Source: DAOTWA01 sp034435955 (lineage in GTDB: Bacteria > Chloroflexota > Anaerolineae > Anaerolineales > Anaerolineaceae). From it: a stretch of DNA of 64,000 nucleotides. This document shows positions 41,874-50,943 of the stretch, piece after piece. The translations under genes were made by a program, and so were the position numbers. How positions within the stretch are numbered: the stretch's first letter is position 1; each line of letters starts with the position of its first letter. Under the pieces are notes generated by a model, which saw only the letters and a program-made list of their open reading frames with translations, made no database searches and was not told the DNA's origin. The stretch covers positions 42,697 through 106,696 of the forward strand of contig DAOTWA010000044.1 in assembly GCA_034435955.1 (NCBI GenBank), read 5' to 3'.

Positions 41874-43139
41874 TTATGACCGCTTGGCCTGAATCTCTCT
41901 CAACTCCACACCAAATCTATGGACCTCGTCCATCGTGTTATAGTGCGTGGCACCCACGCGCACCATTCCGCCGCTCCCCTCCAGTCCAAGACGCTCGGTG
42001 ACCGCCTGTGCATAGAAATTTCCATCCCACACGTAAATTCCAGCTTCCCCCAGCCGGCGGGCGATTTCTCGCGGATGGATGCCCTCCAGCGTGAATGAAA
42101 AGGTCGGCACGCGTTCAACCACACGCTCTGGATCGGCCAGGCCGTAAAGGCGCAAACCCGGCACCGCCCGCAATTCGGCCAGCAGCGCCCGGCTGAGTTC
42201 AAGCTCGTAATTTTGCACGGCCGTCATGGCCTGCTTGAGCAGCAGACGACGTCCTGAATACCGCCCGGTCAGGGCATCATGCTCGTCCTCGCCGTAATTC
42301 TTGCCCACCCATTCCAGGTACTCCAGCGCTCCCAGCACGCCAGCGTAACCCTCAAAATTGCCCGTACCCGTCTCGAATTTTCCGGGCGGGTCGTCAGGGG
42401 CTGGGCGCACCTTATAGGCGCGCAGCCCATCCAACAGGTCGTAACGCCCATACAGGATACCCACATGCGGCCCAAAGAACTTGTACGCCGAACAAACCAG
42501 GAAGTCGCATTCCAGAGCCTGGACATCGATCGGTCCATGCGGGGCATACTGCACCGCATCCACGTAAATCAGCGCGCCGGCTTCGTGCGCCAGTCGCACA
42601 ATATCCGCCAGCGGATTAATCGTGCCCACGGCGTTGGATGCGTATCCCACCGCCACCAGGCGGGGCTTTTCGGCCAGCGCATCGCGCAGGTCATCCATGT
42701 TCAGCGTGCAATCCTCGGGATGGAAATCGACCCAGCGCACCCGGCAGCCGCGATCTTCCGCCGCCAACACCCATGGCATGATATTCGCGTCGTGGTCCAG
42801 GCGGGTGACCACCAGAGTATCCCCGGGTTGGAACGTGCGGACCAACGCCCGGCTGATGTTGAAAGTCAGGCTGGTCATGTTGGGGCCGAAGACGATTTCC
42901 TCCGGCCGGGAGGCGTTCAGGAAATCCGCGCAGGCTTCACGGGCTGCCTGAACCAGCGCATCGGAAGCCCGGCTGGTTGGATAGGCCCCACCGTGGTTGG
43001 CGTTGCTCTCCACCAGATAGGCGCGCATGCGCTCCAGGCTGGCGCGTGTGATTTGGGTGCCGCCCGGGTTATCCAGGAAGACGGCCGGTCGGCTCAGCGC
43101 TGGAAACTGCAGCCGGATTGAGGTCAGGTCAAGACTCAT
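41874..43139 (-). CDS. Cysteine desulfurase-like PLP aminotransferase (class V, VC1184 type)
   Basis: The 421-residue enzyme has the class V fold: AVFLDNPGGTQITRASLERM at the start, DHDANIMPWVLAAEDRG, the PLP-binding Asp in YVDAVQYAPHG, and Schiff-base Lys in CSAYKFFGPHVG. The mobile catalytic Cys loop of SufS/IscS is not seen near the C-terminus, so it may be a lyase or aminotransferase rather than a sulfur donor. It matches the subfamily annotated as cysteine desulfurase family VC1184. It begins at ATG 43137-43139 and is not clustered with suf/isc genes. Confidence 0.85.
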   Translation of the reverse strand: MSLDLTSIRLQFPALSRPAVFLDNPGGTQITRASLERMRAYLVESNANHGGAYPTSRASDALVQAAREACADFLNASRPEEIVFGPNMTSLTFNISRALVRTFQPGDTLVVTRLDHDANIMPWVLAAEDRGCRVRWVDFHPEDCTLNMDDLRDALAEKPRLVAVGYASNAVGTINPLADIVRLAHEAGALIYVDAVQYAPHGPIDVQALECDFLVCSAYKFFGPHVGILYGRYDLLDGLRAYKVRPAPDDPPGKFETGTGNFEGYAGVLGALEYLEWVGKNYGEDEHDALTGRYSGRRLLLKQAMTAVQNYELELSRALLAELRAVPGLRLYGLADPERVVERVPTFSFTLEGIHPREIARRLGEAGIYVWDGNFYAQAVTERLGLEGSGGMVRVGATHYNTMDEVHRFGVELREIQAKRS

Positions 43140-43197
43140 GATATTCCTTTCATTACTGGTTTTGTGATCCCTTTAGCGGGTGAATCGCGCTAGTAAG

Positions 43198-43227
43198 GAA
43201 AAAACCCCAGGCCAGCCTGGGGTTTTT
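43198..43227. terminator. Bidirectional intrinsic terminator
   Basis: AAAACCCCAGG-CCAG-CCTGGGGTTTTT reads as a perfect stem with A- and T-runs on both sides. It ends the small acidic protein gene on the minus strand, upstream of the aminotransferase. Confidence 0.88.
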
Positions 43228-43245
43228 GATCCGAATATGGGGCGA

Positions 43246-43608
43246 TTAATCCGACTCGTCCTCTGACTCATCGCTCTCGAAATCATCGCTTTCAGCGCCG
43301 TCTTCCTCAGGATCACGACGCACCCATAGCAACAGCAAGTCGCCATCCTCGGTCTCCAAGGTTCGGGCTGCCATGATGGGCAGCTTTTCCTCGATGCCCA
43401 GCTCGTCGCGAAACTCCAGATATACGGTTGAATGTTCTTTCCATGCTCGCCGGCAACGCTCCACCAGCGCCGCGCTGTTGAATGTGCGCAGACGGGTGAG
43501 CACCAGCTCGTACGGATTCGGGCCTTCATTCAGGCCAATCGTCCAGCCCTCATGCAGCAGTTCGAAAGTCGGTGGCGGACCTTCGATAATGGTAATCTTA
43601 TCGTCCAT
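43246..43608 (-). CDS. Small acidic-tailed protein of unknown function
   Basis: The 120-residue protein has a compact N-terminal part (KITIIEGPPPTFELLHEGWT, GLNEGPNPYELVLTRLRTFN) and a central helix with a hydrophobic strand (EEKLPIMAARTLETEDGDLL). It ends in a strongly acidic disordered tail rich in Asp, Glu and Ser. I do not recognise the family. Its short intact frame, a clean start ATG (43606-43608) with nearby purines, and a dedicated terminator suggest a real, expressed gene. The tail could bind basic partners such as a nucleic-acid-binding protein. Confidence 0.65.
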   Translation of the reverse strand: MDDKITIIEGPPPTFELLHEGWTIGLNEGPNPYELVLTRLRTFNSAALVERCRRAWKEHSTVYLEFRDELGIEEKLPIMAARTLETEDGDLLLLWVRRDPEEDGAESDDFESDESEDESD

Positions 43609-43727
43609 AGCTAACGTTATTCCCTATCGAAGCAAAATGATACCACAAATTTATACGGATACATACGATGATGAAATACATTCAGGGGATCGCGCACGCA
43701 TTGCCCGATCCGGCCTGCAGGCCGGGA

Positions 43728-46067
43728 TTATTCCTCTTTGGGCGGTGCGGTTGGGCCATAGTCCAGAACTTCGCGCACCTGGGTGTGCTGCTGCGGCGGA
43801 CCGACAATGCCTTTCTGTTCCAATGTATCGATCATGCGCGCGGCGCGCGAATAGCCAATGCGCAGCCGGCGTTGCAGCATCGAAATCGAAGCGCGCCCTT
43901 CGCGCCTCACCAGATCGATCGCCTCGGCCAGCATGGGATCGCGTTCTTCTTCGGCTGCCGCTTCCTCCCACAGGGTGCCTTGCTTGAGCGGCGACCCAGG
44001 CTCTTCCCCTTCGAAAGGAGCGGCCGTCTCCGCACCGCCGCCGGTCACCTGTGCGCCCTGCGCTTTCCAAAAAGCCACCGTGCGCTGAATTTCCATATCT
44101 GAAACGAAAACCCCCTGCAGCCGGACCGGGGCGGCCGCATCCGGCGCCTGGAACAGCATGTCGCCGCGCCCAAGCAGCCGCTCGGCCCCTGGCTGGTCGA
44201 GGATCACCCGGCTGTCCACCCCGGACGCCACCGCAAAGGCAATCCGCGCTGGAAAATTCGCCTTGATCAGTCCGGTGACCACGTCCACAGAAGGGCGTTG
44301 AGTGGCGATAATCAGATGCAGTCCGGTCGCGCGCGCGAGTTGCGCCAGGCGAGTGATGGTCCGCTCGGTCTCATCGGGCGCCAGCATCATCAGGTCGGCC
44401 AGCTCGTCGATGACGACCACCAGGTACGGCAGGCGCTTCTCCCCGCGGGCGGATGCACGCGCGTTGTAATCATCGATATTGCGGGCGCCGGCGCGCGCAA
44501 AACGGTGGTAGCGGGTGTCCATCTCGCGCATCATCAATTGCAGGGCTCCGACTACCTGCTCGGGTTCCACCACCACCGGCCCGTAAAGATGGGGTATACC
44601 GTTGTAGCCGGTCAGCTCGACTCGCTTGGGGTCGATCAGGATCAGCTTGAGGTCGTTGGGGGTATTGTTGATCAGCAGGCAGGTGAGGATCGCGTTGACG
44701 CACACCGATTTGCCCGATCCTGTGGTGCCAGCGACCAGCAGGTGGGGCATGGCAGCCAGATCGGCGGCTACCGGCCGTCCAGCCACATCCTTGCCGAGGG
44801 CAAAGCGCAGCGAGGAACGCAGCTTCTGGAATGCGTCGCTCTCGATCACGTCGCGCAGGGCCACCCGGCTGATTTCGGTGTTGGGCACTTCAATGCCCAG
44901 GTAGGCTCGCCCCGGTACGGGCGCTTGAATGCGGATGCGCGGCGCAGCCAGCGCCAGGGCCAGATCGTCAGCCAAAGCCACGATTTTGGACACGCGCACG
45001 CGCATACGACCGTTGCGCGTCTCGATGAAGTCCGGTTCGACGCCAAACTGGGTGATGGTTGGCCCGCGGTGAATCTCTACCACGTGCGCAGGCGCGCCGA
45101 AGGAGGCCAGCGTTTCCTCGATCAGCCGCCCGCGCTGCTGATCGAAGCTATCGTCGTTAACTGGCGGCAGACCGGATTCCAGAATACTGTCTACGGACGG
45201 TAAAACCCATTGGAAGGTCGAACTTTCGTCCTCGCCGTTCGCAGGCATCGGCATCACTGGCAACGGCGCGAATGGGCGTCCGCCGACCACGTCCACCCGT
45301 TCGGCTTCCTGCGCAGCAGCTCCCGGCGGCAGGGGGGTGAAATCAGGCGGAAAATCGCTTTCCTGCCCCTCTTCCTCCCGCCTGGAGGTCAGCTTTTCGG
45401 TCAGATCTTGGGCGACAGCCTTGATCCGCGCGATGAGAGGCGGCGCCCAGCGGAACAGCTCGGGAATTGAGACATCCAGCGCCAGCGCCAGGCCAATCAG
45501 CGCCCAGGCTGCCAGTGCAATGACTCCGCCGGCTGCACCCAGGGTGGCGTTCAACCCACCGGAGATCAGATAGCCAACGTAACCGCCGCCTGCCCCGCTG
45601 GAAGCCAGTTCCACGCTTCCCCCTGCCAGCAGGTGCAGCCAGGCCAGCAGGTTGAGGTACAGCAGTCCAGCGCCGACCAGCCGCTCGATGGAAAGCTGCG
45701 GCAGGCTCTCGAGGTTGCGCAATACCATCCAGGCCCCTATCAGCAGCAGCCCCACCGGCAGCGGGTATAATCCCCAGCCCACTCCCTGCGAGAGGGTGCC
45801 AACCAGCCAGCCCGTCAGGCTGCCGTGGTTAGCCGAGAGCAGGCTCAAGAGGATGATCAAGCCAACCAGAGCAAGCAGAATGCCGATCAGGTCGAGCTTG
45901 CGTTCGGGAGAGAGGCTAGGTCTCAGGGAGCGGCCCGCCGCGCGTCGTTGCGCGCGCGGTGGGGTGTTGCGCATGCGGGCTGCCCGCGTCCCGCCGGCGC
46001 GCCGGTTCCCCTTATTCGGCGCCGTTGTGCGAGTTGATTTTGCGGGTGGATTTTTACGAGCGGCCAC
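43728..46067 (-). CDS. ftsK: DNA translocase FtsK/SpoIIIE
   Basis: The 779-residue protein opens with a basic Pro/Arg-rich tail and four membrane helices (about 45-210). The motor domain has Walker A VAGTTGSGKSVCVNA, Walker B and the arm segment VVVIDELADLMMLAPDETER and IATQRPSVDVVTG. It ends in a winged-helix gamma domain (VRREGRASISMLQRRLRIGY, QVREVLDYG). It pumps DNA at the division septum and acts on chromosome ends near dif. The start is GTG at 46065-46067; the extended upstream frame is low-complexity and unlikely. It is followed on the minus strand by a small gene with an acidic tail. Confidence 0.95.
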   Translation of the reverse strand: MAARKNPPAKSTRTTAPNKGNRRAGGTRAARMRNTPPRAQRRAAGRSLRPSLSPERKLDLIGILLALVGLIILLSLLSANHGSLTGWLVGTLSQGVGWGLYPLPVGLLLIGAWMVLRNLESLPQLSIERLVGAGLLYLNLLAWLHLLAGGSVELASSGAGGGYVGYLISGGLNATLGAAGGVIALAAWALIGLALALDVSIPELFRWAPPLIARIKAVAQDLTEKLTSRREEEGQESDFPPDFTPLPPGAAAQEAERVDVVGGRPFAPLPVMPMPANGEDESSTFQWVLPSVDSILESGLPPVNDDSFDQQRGRLIEETLASFGAPAHVVEIHRGPTITQFGVEPDFIETRNGRMRVRVSKIVALADDLALALAAPRIRIQAPVPGRAYLGIEVPNTEISRVALRDVIESDAFQKLRSSLRFALGKDVAGRPVAADLAAMPHLLVAGTTGSGKSVCVNAILTCLLINNTPNDLKLILIDPKRVELTGYNGIPHLYGPVVVEPEQVVGALQLMMREMDTRYHRFARAGARNIDDYNARASARGEKRLPYLVVVIDELADLMMLAPDETERTITRLAQLARATGLHLIIATQRPSVDVVTGLIKANFPARIAFAVASGVDSRVILDQPGAERLLGRGDMLFQAPDAAAPVRLQGVFVSDMEIQRTVAFWKAQGAQVTGGGAETAAPFEGEEPGSPLKQGTLWEEAAAEEERDPMLAEAIDLVRREGRASISMLQRRLRIGYSRAARMIDTLEQKGIVGPPQQHTQVREVLDYGPTAPPKEE

Positions 46068-46108
46068 GGTGGTTCTTCCGGTTTGAGAGCATGGAATACC
46101 TGTTCTGA

Positions 46109-46384
46109 TTATAGCACAGCCGCAGGGGACAGCCTCCTGCGGACAGCTCCCGCCAGCGGAAAGACCAGCCCGGCGAGGTAACCGGCCAGAGGGATGACCA
46201 TCACCGCCAGGTTGAGGCGCGGCCAATCCCCCAGATCGCGGCGTGCGAACCAGGCCCACACTGCTCCATCGGGGAGGATGGCATAGCTGGCCTGTTCAAG
46301 TACCTGGACCTGACCGGTGCGTGCGCGCACAACCTGGAGGGCGCCCGACGGCGGAGGCGGGCCAAAGATATAAGAATAGAAGAT
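46109..46384 (-). pseudogene. Small membrane-protein fragment upstream of ftsK
   Basis: On the minus strand a 91-codon open frame ends at 46109, 41 bases before the ftsK GTG. It reads GPPPPSGALQVVRARTGQVQV, then SYAILPDGAVWAWFARRDLG, a hydrophobic segment RLNLAVMVIPLAGYLAG and a basic end. The only start would be an internal GTG near 46330 without a good ribosome site. The composition is coding-like, so it may be the tail of a degraded membrane protein or a small gene of its own. Family is unrecognised. Confidence 0.35.
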
Positions 46385-46570
46385 TTATTCACTCAACCCA
46401 TAAGAATTAGAGGCTCATTATGGAAGGGTGTCCCCATCCACCTACGCACCCTGGGGCTTAATCGCCCACCTCTGGAAAGGGTCTTTAACTAGGGATGAGT
46501 TAGGGTACAATTGAGGCCGTATCCCATCTCCCGGCACAAGGAACGCCCCGGCTTCCCGAAAGGATTGCAA

Positions 46571-47488
46571 TTGTTCGAGATCGTCTTTCTTGGCACCTCG
46601 GCCTCCGCCCCCTCAGTGAAACGTGGTCTTTCGGCCCAGGTGGTCAAACACGACGAATACCGCTTTTTAATTGATTGCGGCGAGGGAACCCAACGCCAGA
46701 TCCTCCAATCTGGCATCGGCTTCAAACACCTCAGCCGCATCCTGGTCACCCACGGCCACCTGGATCATATCCTGGGGCTGGCCGGCCTGCTCTCCACTTT
46801 CATGCGCTGGGAGACCATCGATCGGATGGAAATTTACGGCGCGCATTCGGCTCTCGAGCGCATCCGCGACCTGCTCTTCGGCGTGGTGCTCCGCGGGGCC
46901 GCCCCACCCATGCCCATCCACCTGCGTGAAATCGGTCCAGGCCCGTTTTTTGAAGGCGAGGATTTTACCATCAGCGCCTTCCCCGTCTCCCACCGCGGGG
47001 CGGACAACCTCGGTTTTTTATTCGAGGAGAAAGCTCGCCGCCCATTCCTGCCCGAGGTGGCCGAAGCGCTCGCCATCCCGCCGGGACCCTGGCGGCGCGA
47101 GCTGGCGGCCGGACGTCCGGCCGAGCTCCCCGATGGCCGTGTGATCGACCCCGAGCAACTGCTTGGCCCACTCAAGCCCGGCACACGCCTGGCTCACGTG
47201 GGGGATGCCGGCGAGATCGACTCACTGGTGTCGGCCGTTCAGGGGGTCGATGCGTTGGTGATCGAAGCCACTTATCTGGAGCAAGAGGCCGACATGGCTC
47301 GCCGCTTCGCCCATCTCACCGCCCGACGTGCGGCAGAGCTGGCCCGCCGCGCCAGCGTGCGCCAGCTCATCTTGACCCACATATCGCGCCGCTACCGCGA
47401 GAAGGAAGTGCTGGCTGAGGCGCAGGAGACCTTTGCCAACACCGTCGTCGCGCGCGATTTCGACGTCTTCCAGATCAAACGGGAGTAG
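46571..47488 (+). CDS. rnz: Ribonuclease Z
   Basis: The 305-residue metallo-beta-lactamase family nuclease matures tRNA 3' ends. The metal motif THGHLDHILG (His61, 63, Asp65, His66) follows FEIVFLGTSASAPSVKRG exactly as in RNase Z, with SAFPVSHRG, GDAGEIDSLV, ATYL and ILTHISRRY later. Further C-terminal residues complete the zinc site. I chose TTG 46571 because AAAGGA lies seven bases upstream and the conserved N-terminus begins there. The upstream open frame from 46511 also begins TTG but is unlikely. It is not adjacent to the tRNA gene here. Confidence 0.93.
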   Translation: MFEIVFLGTSASAPSVKRGLSAQVVKHDEYRFLIDCGEGTQRQILQSGIGFKHLSRILVTHGHLDHILGLAGLLSTFMRWETIDRMEIYGAHSALERIRDLLFGVVLRGAAPPMPIHLREIGPGPFFEGEDFTISAFPVSHRGADNLGFLFEEKARRPFLPEVAEALAIPPGPWRRELAAGRPAELPDGRVIDPEQLLGPLKPGTRLAHVGDAGEIDSLVSAVQGVDALVIEATYLEQEADMARRFAHLTARRAAELARRASVRQLILTHISRRYREKEVLAEAQETFANTVVARDFDVFQIKRE

Positions 47489-47551
47489 GCTCGTTGCATG
47501 CAACGCGCGCATTCATCGAAATTGGAAAATGATAATCAAAATAATCAAAAT

Positions 47552-47580
47552 TTGACGGCTCCGTCCATTTGTGGTATAGT
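47552..47580 (+). promoter_or_regulatory. Sigma-70 promoter of metK
   Basis: TTGACG (47552-47557) and TATAGT (47575-47580) are exactly 17 bases apart, placing the start about 25 bases before the SAM riboswitch. Confidence 0.8.
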
Positions 47581-47611
47581 TGCTTTCACAATTTCATAGC
47601 CCCTAACGGCA

Positions 47612-47716
47612 CTCTTATCCAGAGAGGTGGAGGGAACGGCCCAACGAAACCTCGGCAACCCGGACGCAGCGTCCATGGTGCCAATTCCGTCAGATGGATA
47701 TTCTGGAAGATGAGAG
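47612..47716 (+). promoter_or_regulatory. SAM-I (S-box) riboswitch controlling metK
   Basis: The 5' UTR has the conserved S-box core: P1 strand CTCTTATC (47612-47619), AGAGAGGTGGAGGGAA, then GGCCCAACGAAACCTCGGCA, GGTGCCAATTCC and the closing P1 strand GATGAGAG (47709-47716). Such riboswitches bind S-adenosylmethionine and shut off methionine genes. Here the gene controlled makes SAM itself. Immediately downstream, TTTGCCCCT (47737-47745) can pair perfectly with AGGGGCAAA (47759-47767). Alternatively the 3' P1 strand plus GGGCA can pair with TGCCCCTC, forming an antiterminator. The U-run after the hairpin is short (TTGATTT), so the exact switch mechanism is inferred. Confidence 0.93.
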
Positions 47717-47736
47717 GGCAGCCGCCATCAGGTTCG

Positions 47737-47774
47737 TTTGCCCCTCATTGCAACCAGTAGGGGCAAATTGATTT
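47737..47774 (+). terminator. Riboswitch-controlled terminator-like hairpin
   Basis: A perfect 9-bp stem TTTGCCCCT / AGGGGCAAA with a 13-base loop, followed by TTGATTT. Its left arm also fits the 3' P1 segment GAGAGGGCA, which would break it when SAM is low. Confidence 0.7.
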
Positions 47775-47797
47775 AACAACCTTGATGGAGGCAAGCC

Positions 47798-49009
47798 TTG
47801 AATACCACCTTCATGAACTCCGCTCGTTATCTGTTCACCTCCGAATCCGTGACCGAAGGCCACCCGGATAAAATGTGTGATCAGATCAGCGATGCCGTCC
47901 TGGACGCCTGTCTGGCTCAGGATCCAAATTCGCGTGTGGCGTGCGAATCGGCCACCAAAACGGGTTTTGTCATTTTGTTGGGGGAAATCACCACCCGCGC
48001 CAATCTCAATTTCGATGCGTTAGTGCGTAAAGTCATCACCGACATCGGCTACGACGACAGCGCCAAGGGCTTTGACGGCAATACCTGCGCCGTGCAGGTG
48101 GCCATCACCAGGCAGTCCGGCGACATCGCCCTGGGGGTGGACAAGGCCCTTGAGGCCAAAGCCGGCGAAATGTCCGATGCGGAGATCGAAGCCATCGGCG
48201 CAGGCGACCAGGGCATGATGTTTGGCTACGCCTGCGACGAGACCCCCACGTTGATGCCGATGCCCATCTACCTGGCTCACAAGCTCACCCGCCGCCTGGC
48301 CGATGTGCGCAAGAATGACGGCCTGGGCTGGCTGCGCCCCGACGGGAAATCCCAGGTGACGGTGGAATACCGCTATGGCCGGCCTGTCCGGGTGGATACC
48401 GTGCTGATCAGCACCCAGCACGCCCCTGACATCTCCCACTCCGAGATCACCGAGGCGGTCATGGAGAATGTCATCCTGCCCGTGCTACCCGAGGGGATGG
48501 TAGACGACAAACTGAAGGTGTTCGTCAATCCCACCGGCCGATTTGTCATCGGCGGGCCGATGGGCGATGCGGGCGTCACCGGCCGTAAGATCATCGTGGA
48601 CACCTACGGCGGGATGGGTCGCCACGGCGGCGGCGCATTCAGCGGCAAGGACCCCACAAAAGTGGATCGCTCGGGGGCTTACGCCGCGCGCTGGGTAGCC
48701 AAAAATATCGTCGCCGCCGGCCTGGCCGAACGCTGCGAGATCCAGTTGGCTTACGCCATCGGCGTGGCCCGGCCGCTGAGCGTCAACGTCGAAACCTTTG
48801 GCACCGGCCGCATCGAGGACGAACGCATCGCTGAGATTATCGCCCGCGTGTTCGACCTGCGTCCAGGCGCCATCATCCGCGACCTGGACCTGCGCCGCCC
48901 GATCTACCAGAAGACGGCCGCCTATGGCCACTTCGGCCGCGACGACCTGGACCTTACCTGGGAGCACACCAATAAAGTGGAAGCGCTGCGCGAGGCCGCT
49001 GGAATTTGA
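47798..49009 (+). CDS. metK: S-adenosylmethionine synthetase
   Basis: The 403-residue cytosolic enzyme makes SAM from methionine and ATP. It shows LFTSESVTEGHPDKMCDQIS, GAGDQGMMFGYACDE, GGPMGDAGVTGRKIIVDTYG, GGGAFSGKDPTKVDRSGAYA and VNVETFGTG, the full set of family motifs. The start is TTG 47798: GGAGG lies six bases before it, while the next ATG (47813) is 21 bases from that site. It follows a SAM riboswitch and ends before a strong terminator. The length is typical. Confidence 0.97.
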   Translation: MNTTFMNSARYLFTSESVTEGHPDKMCDQISDAVLDACLAQDPNSRVACESATKTGFVILLGEITTRANLNFDALVRKVITDIGYDDSAKGFDGNTCAVQVAITRQSGDIALGVDKALEAKAGEMSDAEIEAIGAGDQGMMFGYACDETPTLMPMPIYLAHKLTRRLADVRKNDGLGWLRPDGKSQVTVEYRYGRPVRVDTVLISTQHAPDISHSEITEAVMENVILPVLPEGMVDDKLKVFVNPTGRFVIGGPMGDAGVTGRKIIVDTYGGMGRHGGGAFSGKDPTKVDRSGAYAARWVAKNIVAAGLAERCEIQLAYAIGVARPLSVNVETFGTGRIEDERIAEIIARVFDLRPGAIIRDLDLRRPIYQKTAAYGHFGRDDLDLTWEHTNKVEALREAAGI

Positions 49010-49032
49010 ACTCAATCCAGGATGATCGCAAG

Positions 49033-49061
49033 GCCGGCGACCGGTTTCGCCGGCTTTTTTT
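49033..49061 (+). terminator. Intrinsic terminator after metK
   Basis: GCCGGCGA-CCGGTT-TCGCCGGC with an 8-bp perfect stem is followed by seven T residues. Confidence 0.92.
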
Positions 49062-49242
49062 ATCAGGTCGCCCGCGAGTTGGATGAACAAGGTTCCAATA
49101 CCCATTCCTTACATAACTGTTAATAGATTCTCTAAGTTCGACTGGTTATAATATTATCAGGTACAGGAAATTATTTATTACCATCAAGTTTTTTACACCT
49201 GGCGAAGTAGTCCTCACCTTTCTTGTGGAGGAAGACCCCCTC

Positions 49243-50526
49243 ATGCACGCCGCCCCCGTTCGCCATCTGCCAGGATTTTTTCGCTTTTTCCCGACCGCTG
49301 TACTGCTCGCCGCCATCCTTATCGCCCTGGCCCCTGCCGGTCCGGTATTATCCTGCCACAGATATTATGTGTGGCAGGAATCGCCTTCCCCCTATGATGG
49401 TTCTTCATGGAATAAGGCTTTCCACACCCTATCCGAGGCATTATCCATGGCCGGACCCAATGACGAAATCTGGGTAGCCAAAGGAGTATATCGCCCCGCC
49501 GGATCCGACCGAACGAGCGCTACTTTTCTTCTAAAGACTGGCTTAAGCATCTACGGGGGCTTTGCCGGATTTGAGACCAGCCGGGATCAACGGAATTGGC
49601 TGGCCAATCCCACCATTTTGAGCGGCGACATCGGAGTCCCGGGCGATCCCAGCGACAACAGCTACCACGTCGTCAGCAGCCATTTGAACAGCATTGGAAC
49701 TGCACCGTATATCACCACTCTTTCGGGCTTCATCATCCAAGACGGCAACGCCAACGGCGCGGACATGAATGGCCAGGGCGGCGGCATGGTCATTACCGGT
49801 ACTGCGCCGGTTTTAGGCCAGCTCGAGTTCCTCAGAAACCAGGCTGTTCAGGGCGGCGGTCTTTATTTGGGAACTGGAACCAAGACGAGCTTCGATCAGG
49901 TGATCTTTTACGGCAACCACGCCGAACAGGACGGCGGCGGAATATATGCGAATGGGGCGAATTTATCCCTGACGAATGGGCTGTTCAGTGGGAATTCAGC
50001 CGGGAGCCGTGGCGGCGGTTTGATCCAGATGACCGGTCAGGTAAACATGACCAATGTCACTTTCTCCGGCAATTCGGCGGAACACGGCGGCGCGATCGCC
50101 CAGATTCCAACCGACCCCAAGCCCTTGCTGAAAAATGCCATTCTTTGGGGCAACCACGCCAAATTTGAGCCATCCGTCTACGATGAAAATAACGGGACAA
50201 ACCCGAACGAAGCCTCTTACAGCATCATCGAAGGAGGTTTCCCTGGCACGGACATTCTGGATCAGAATCCGATGTTCGTGCGCGCCCCCTCCCCCGGCGG
50301 CGATGGCGCGTGGGGCACGACCGATGACGATTATGGCGACCTGCGCTTGCAGATATATTCTCCTGGGATCGATTCGGGCACCGACGTCGATGTCCCGAGA
50401 GTGGATTTGGTAGGCATTACCCGTCCCCAGGACGGAAATGGCGACGGAACAGCGGAATACGATATGGGCGCCTACGAAGACGATTGTCCACCGCTGAAAG
50501 TCTTTCTGCCGCTGATCACAAAATAG
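49243..50526 (+). CDS. Secreted right-handed beta-helix protein with C-terminal PLI tail
   Basis: The 427-residue exported protein has a signal segment (about 10-37, FPTAVLLAAILIALAPAGPV). It then has polymorphic-membrane-protein-like repeats (GGGLYLGTG, NHAEQDGGGIYANGANLSL, GNSAGSRGGGLIQMTG, GNSAEHGGAIAQIP) typical of a parallel beta-helix or pectate-lyase fold. A choice-of-anchor-type DIGAYE block (QDGNGDGTAEYDMGAYEDD) is near the end. The last residues read KVFLPLITK, matching the tail of the secreted phosphoesterase. No catalytic residues are recognisable; adhesion or polysaccharide binding is likely. The start at ATG 49243 follows GGAGGA. A TATAAT at 49147-49152 may be its promoter. Confidence 0.82.
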   Translation: MHAAPVRHLPGFFRFFPTAVLLAAILIALAPAGPVLSCHRYYVWQESPSPYDGSSWNKAFHTLSEALSMAGPNDEIWVAKGVYRPAGSDRTSATFLLKTGLSIYGGFAGFETSRDQRNWLANPTILSGDIGVPGDPSDNSYHVVSSHLNSIGTAPYITTLSGFIIQDGNANGADMNGQGGGMVITGTAPVLGQLEFLRNQAVQGGGLYLGTGTKTSFDQVIFYGNHAEQDGGGIYANGANLSLTNGLFSGNSAGSRGGGLIQMTGQVNMTNVTFSGNSAEHGGAIAQIPTDPKPLLKNAILWGNHAKFEPSVYDENNGTNPNEASYSIIEGGFPGTDILDQNPMFVRAPSPGGDGAWGTTDDDYGDLRLQIYSPGIDSGTDVDVPRVDLVGITRPQDGNGDGTAEYDMGAYEDDCPPLKVFLPLITK

Positions 50527-50943
50527 AGCGCCGCCAGAAAATCGCAACCCAACGCTGCCAGGGCCGCACCTCACGGCGCACAGCCATCGCGTTTTGAGGA
50601 GCGGTCTTTGGTTTTAACATGGCCATATTTGGCCGCCCCGATGAATGACCAAGCTCACCGCCGGCCGCAGGGATACGATCCTTGAGCAGCCAGGATGATG
50701 GCTGGAAGCTTGTTTCTTCGGTTTTTCGAGGGAGTCTGGCAGCAATTATCCTCTGTGACTTCGCCAGGAGAGAGGAGTTATGAGAGCGAGGACCAAGGGG
50801 GTAAATGAGTGTGGAGCGGGCATCTTTACCCGTCAATGCCCATTGGACCATGCGGCCGCGGACGCCCGCCTTAAAAGAAATTATTTTTAGCCAGATATTA
50901 AGATTATTTTCATGCGAATTTTAAGTTGCCGTTGTAACGTATA
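50527..50943. other. Intergenic region after the beta-helix gene
   Basis: About 420 bases without a convincing gene. A 111-residue minus-strand frame spans 50516-50851 but has no ribosome site, an odd composition and overlaps the end of the beta-helix gene. Toward 50880-50940 the sequence becomes AT-rich with a TATAGG at 50940-50945, just upstream of the structured RNA candidate. Confidence 0.4.

Noticed and set aside
41874..43139. Assignment of the class V PLP enzyme as a true cysteine desulfurase
   Set aside because: The mobile catalytic Cys loop near the C-terminus is not seen and no suf/isc genes are nearby, so only the broader family name is given.
50516..50851. 111-residue minus-strand frame after the beta-helix gene
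   Set aside because: It overlaps the stop of the secreted protein, lacks a Shine-Dalgarno sequence, and its composition is not coding-like.
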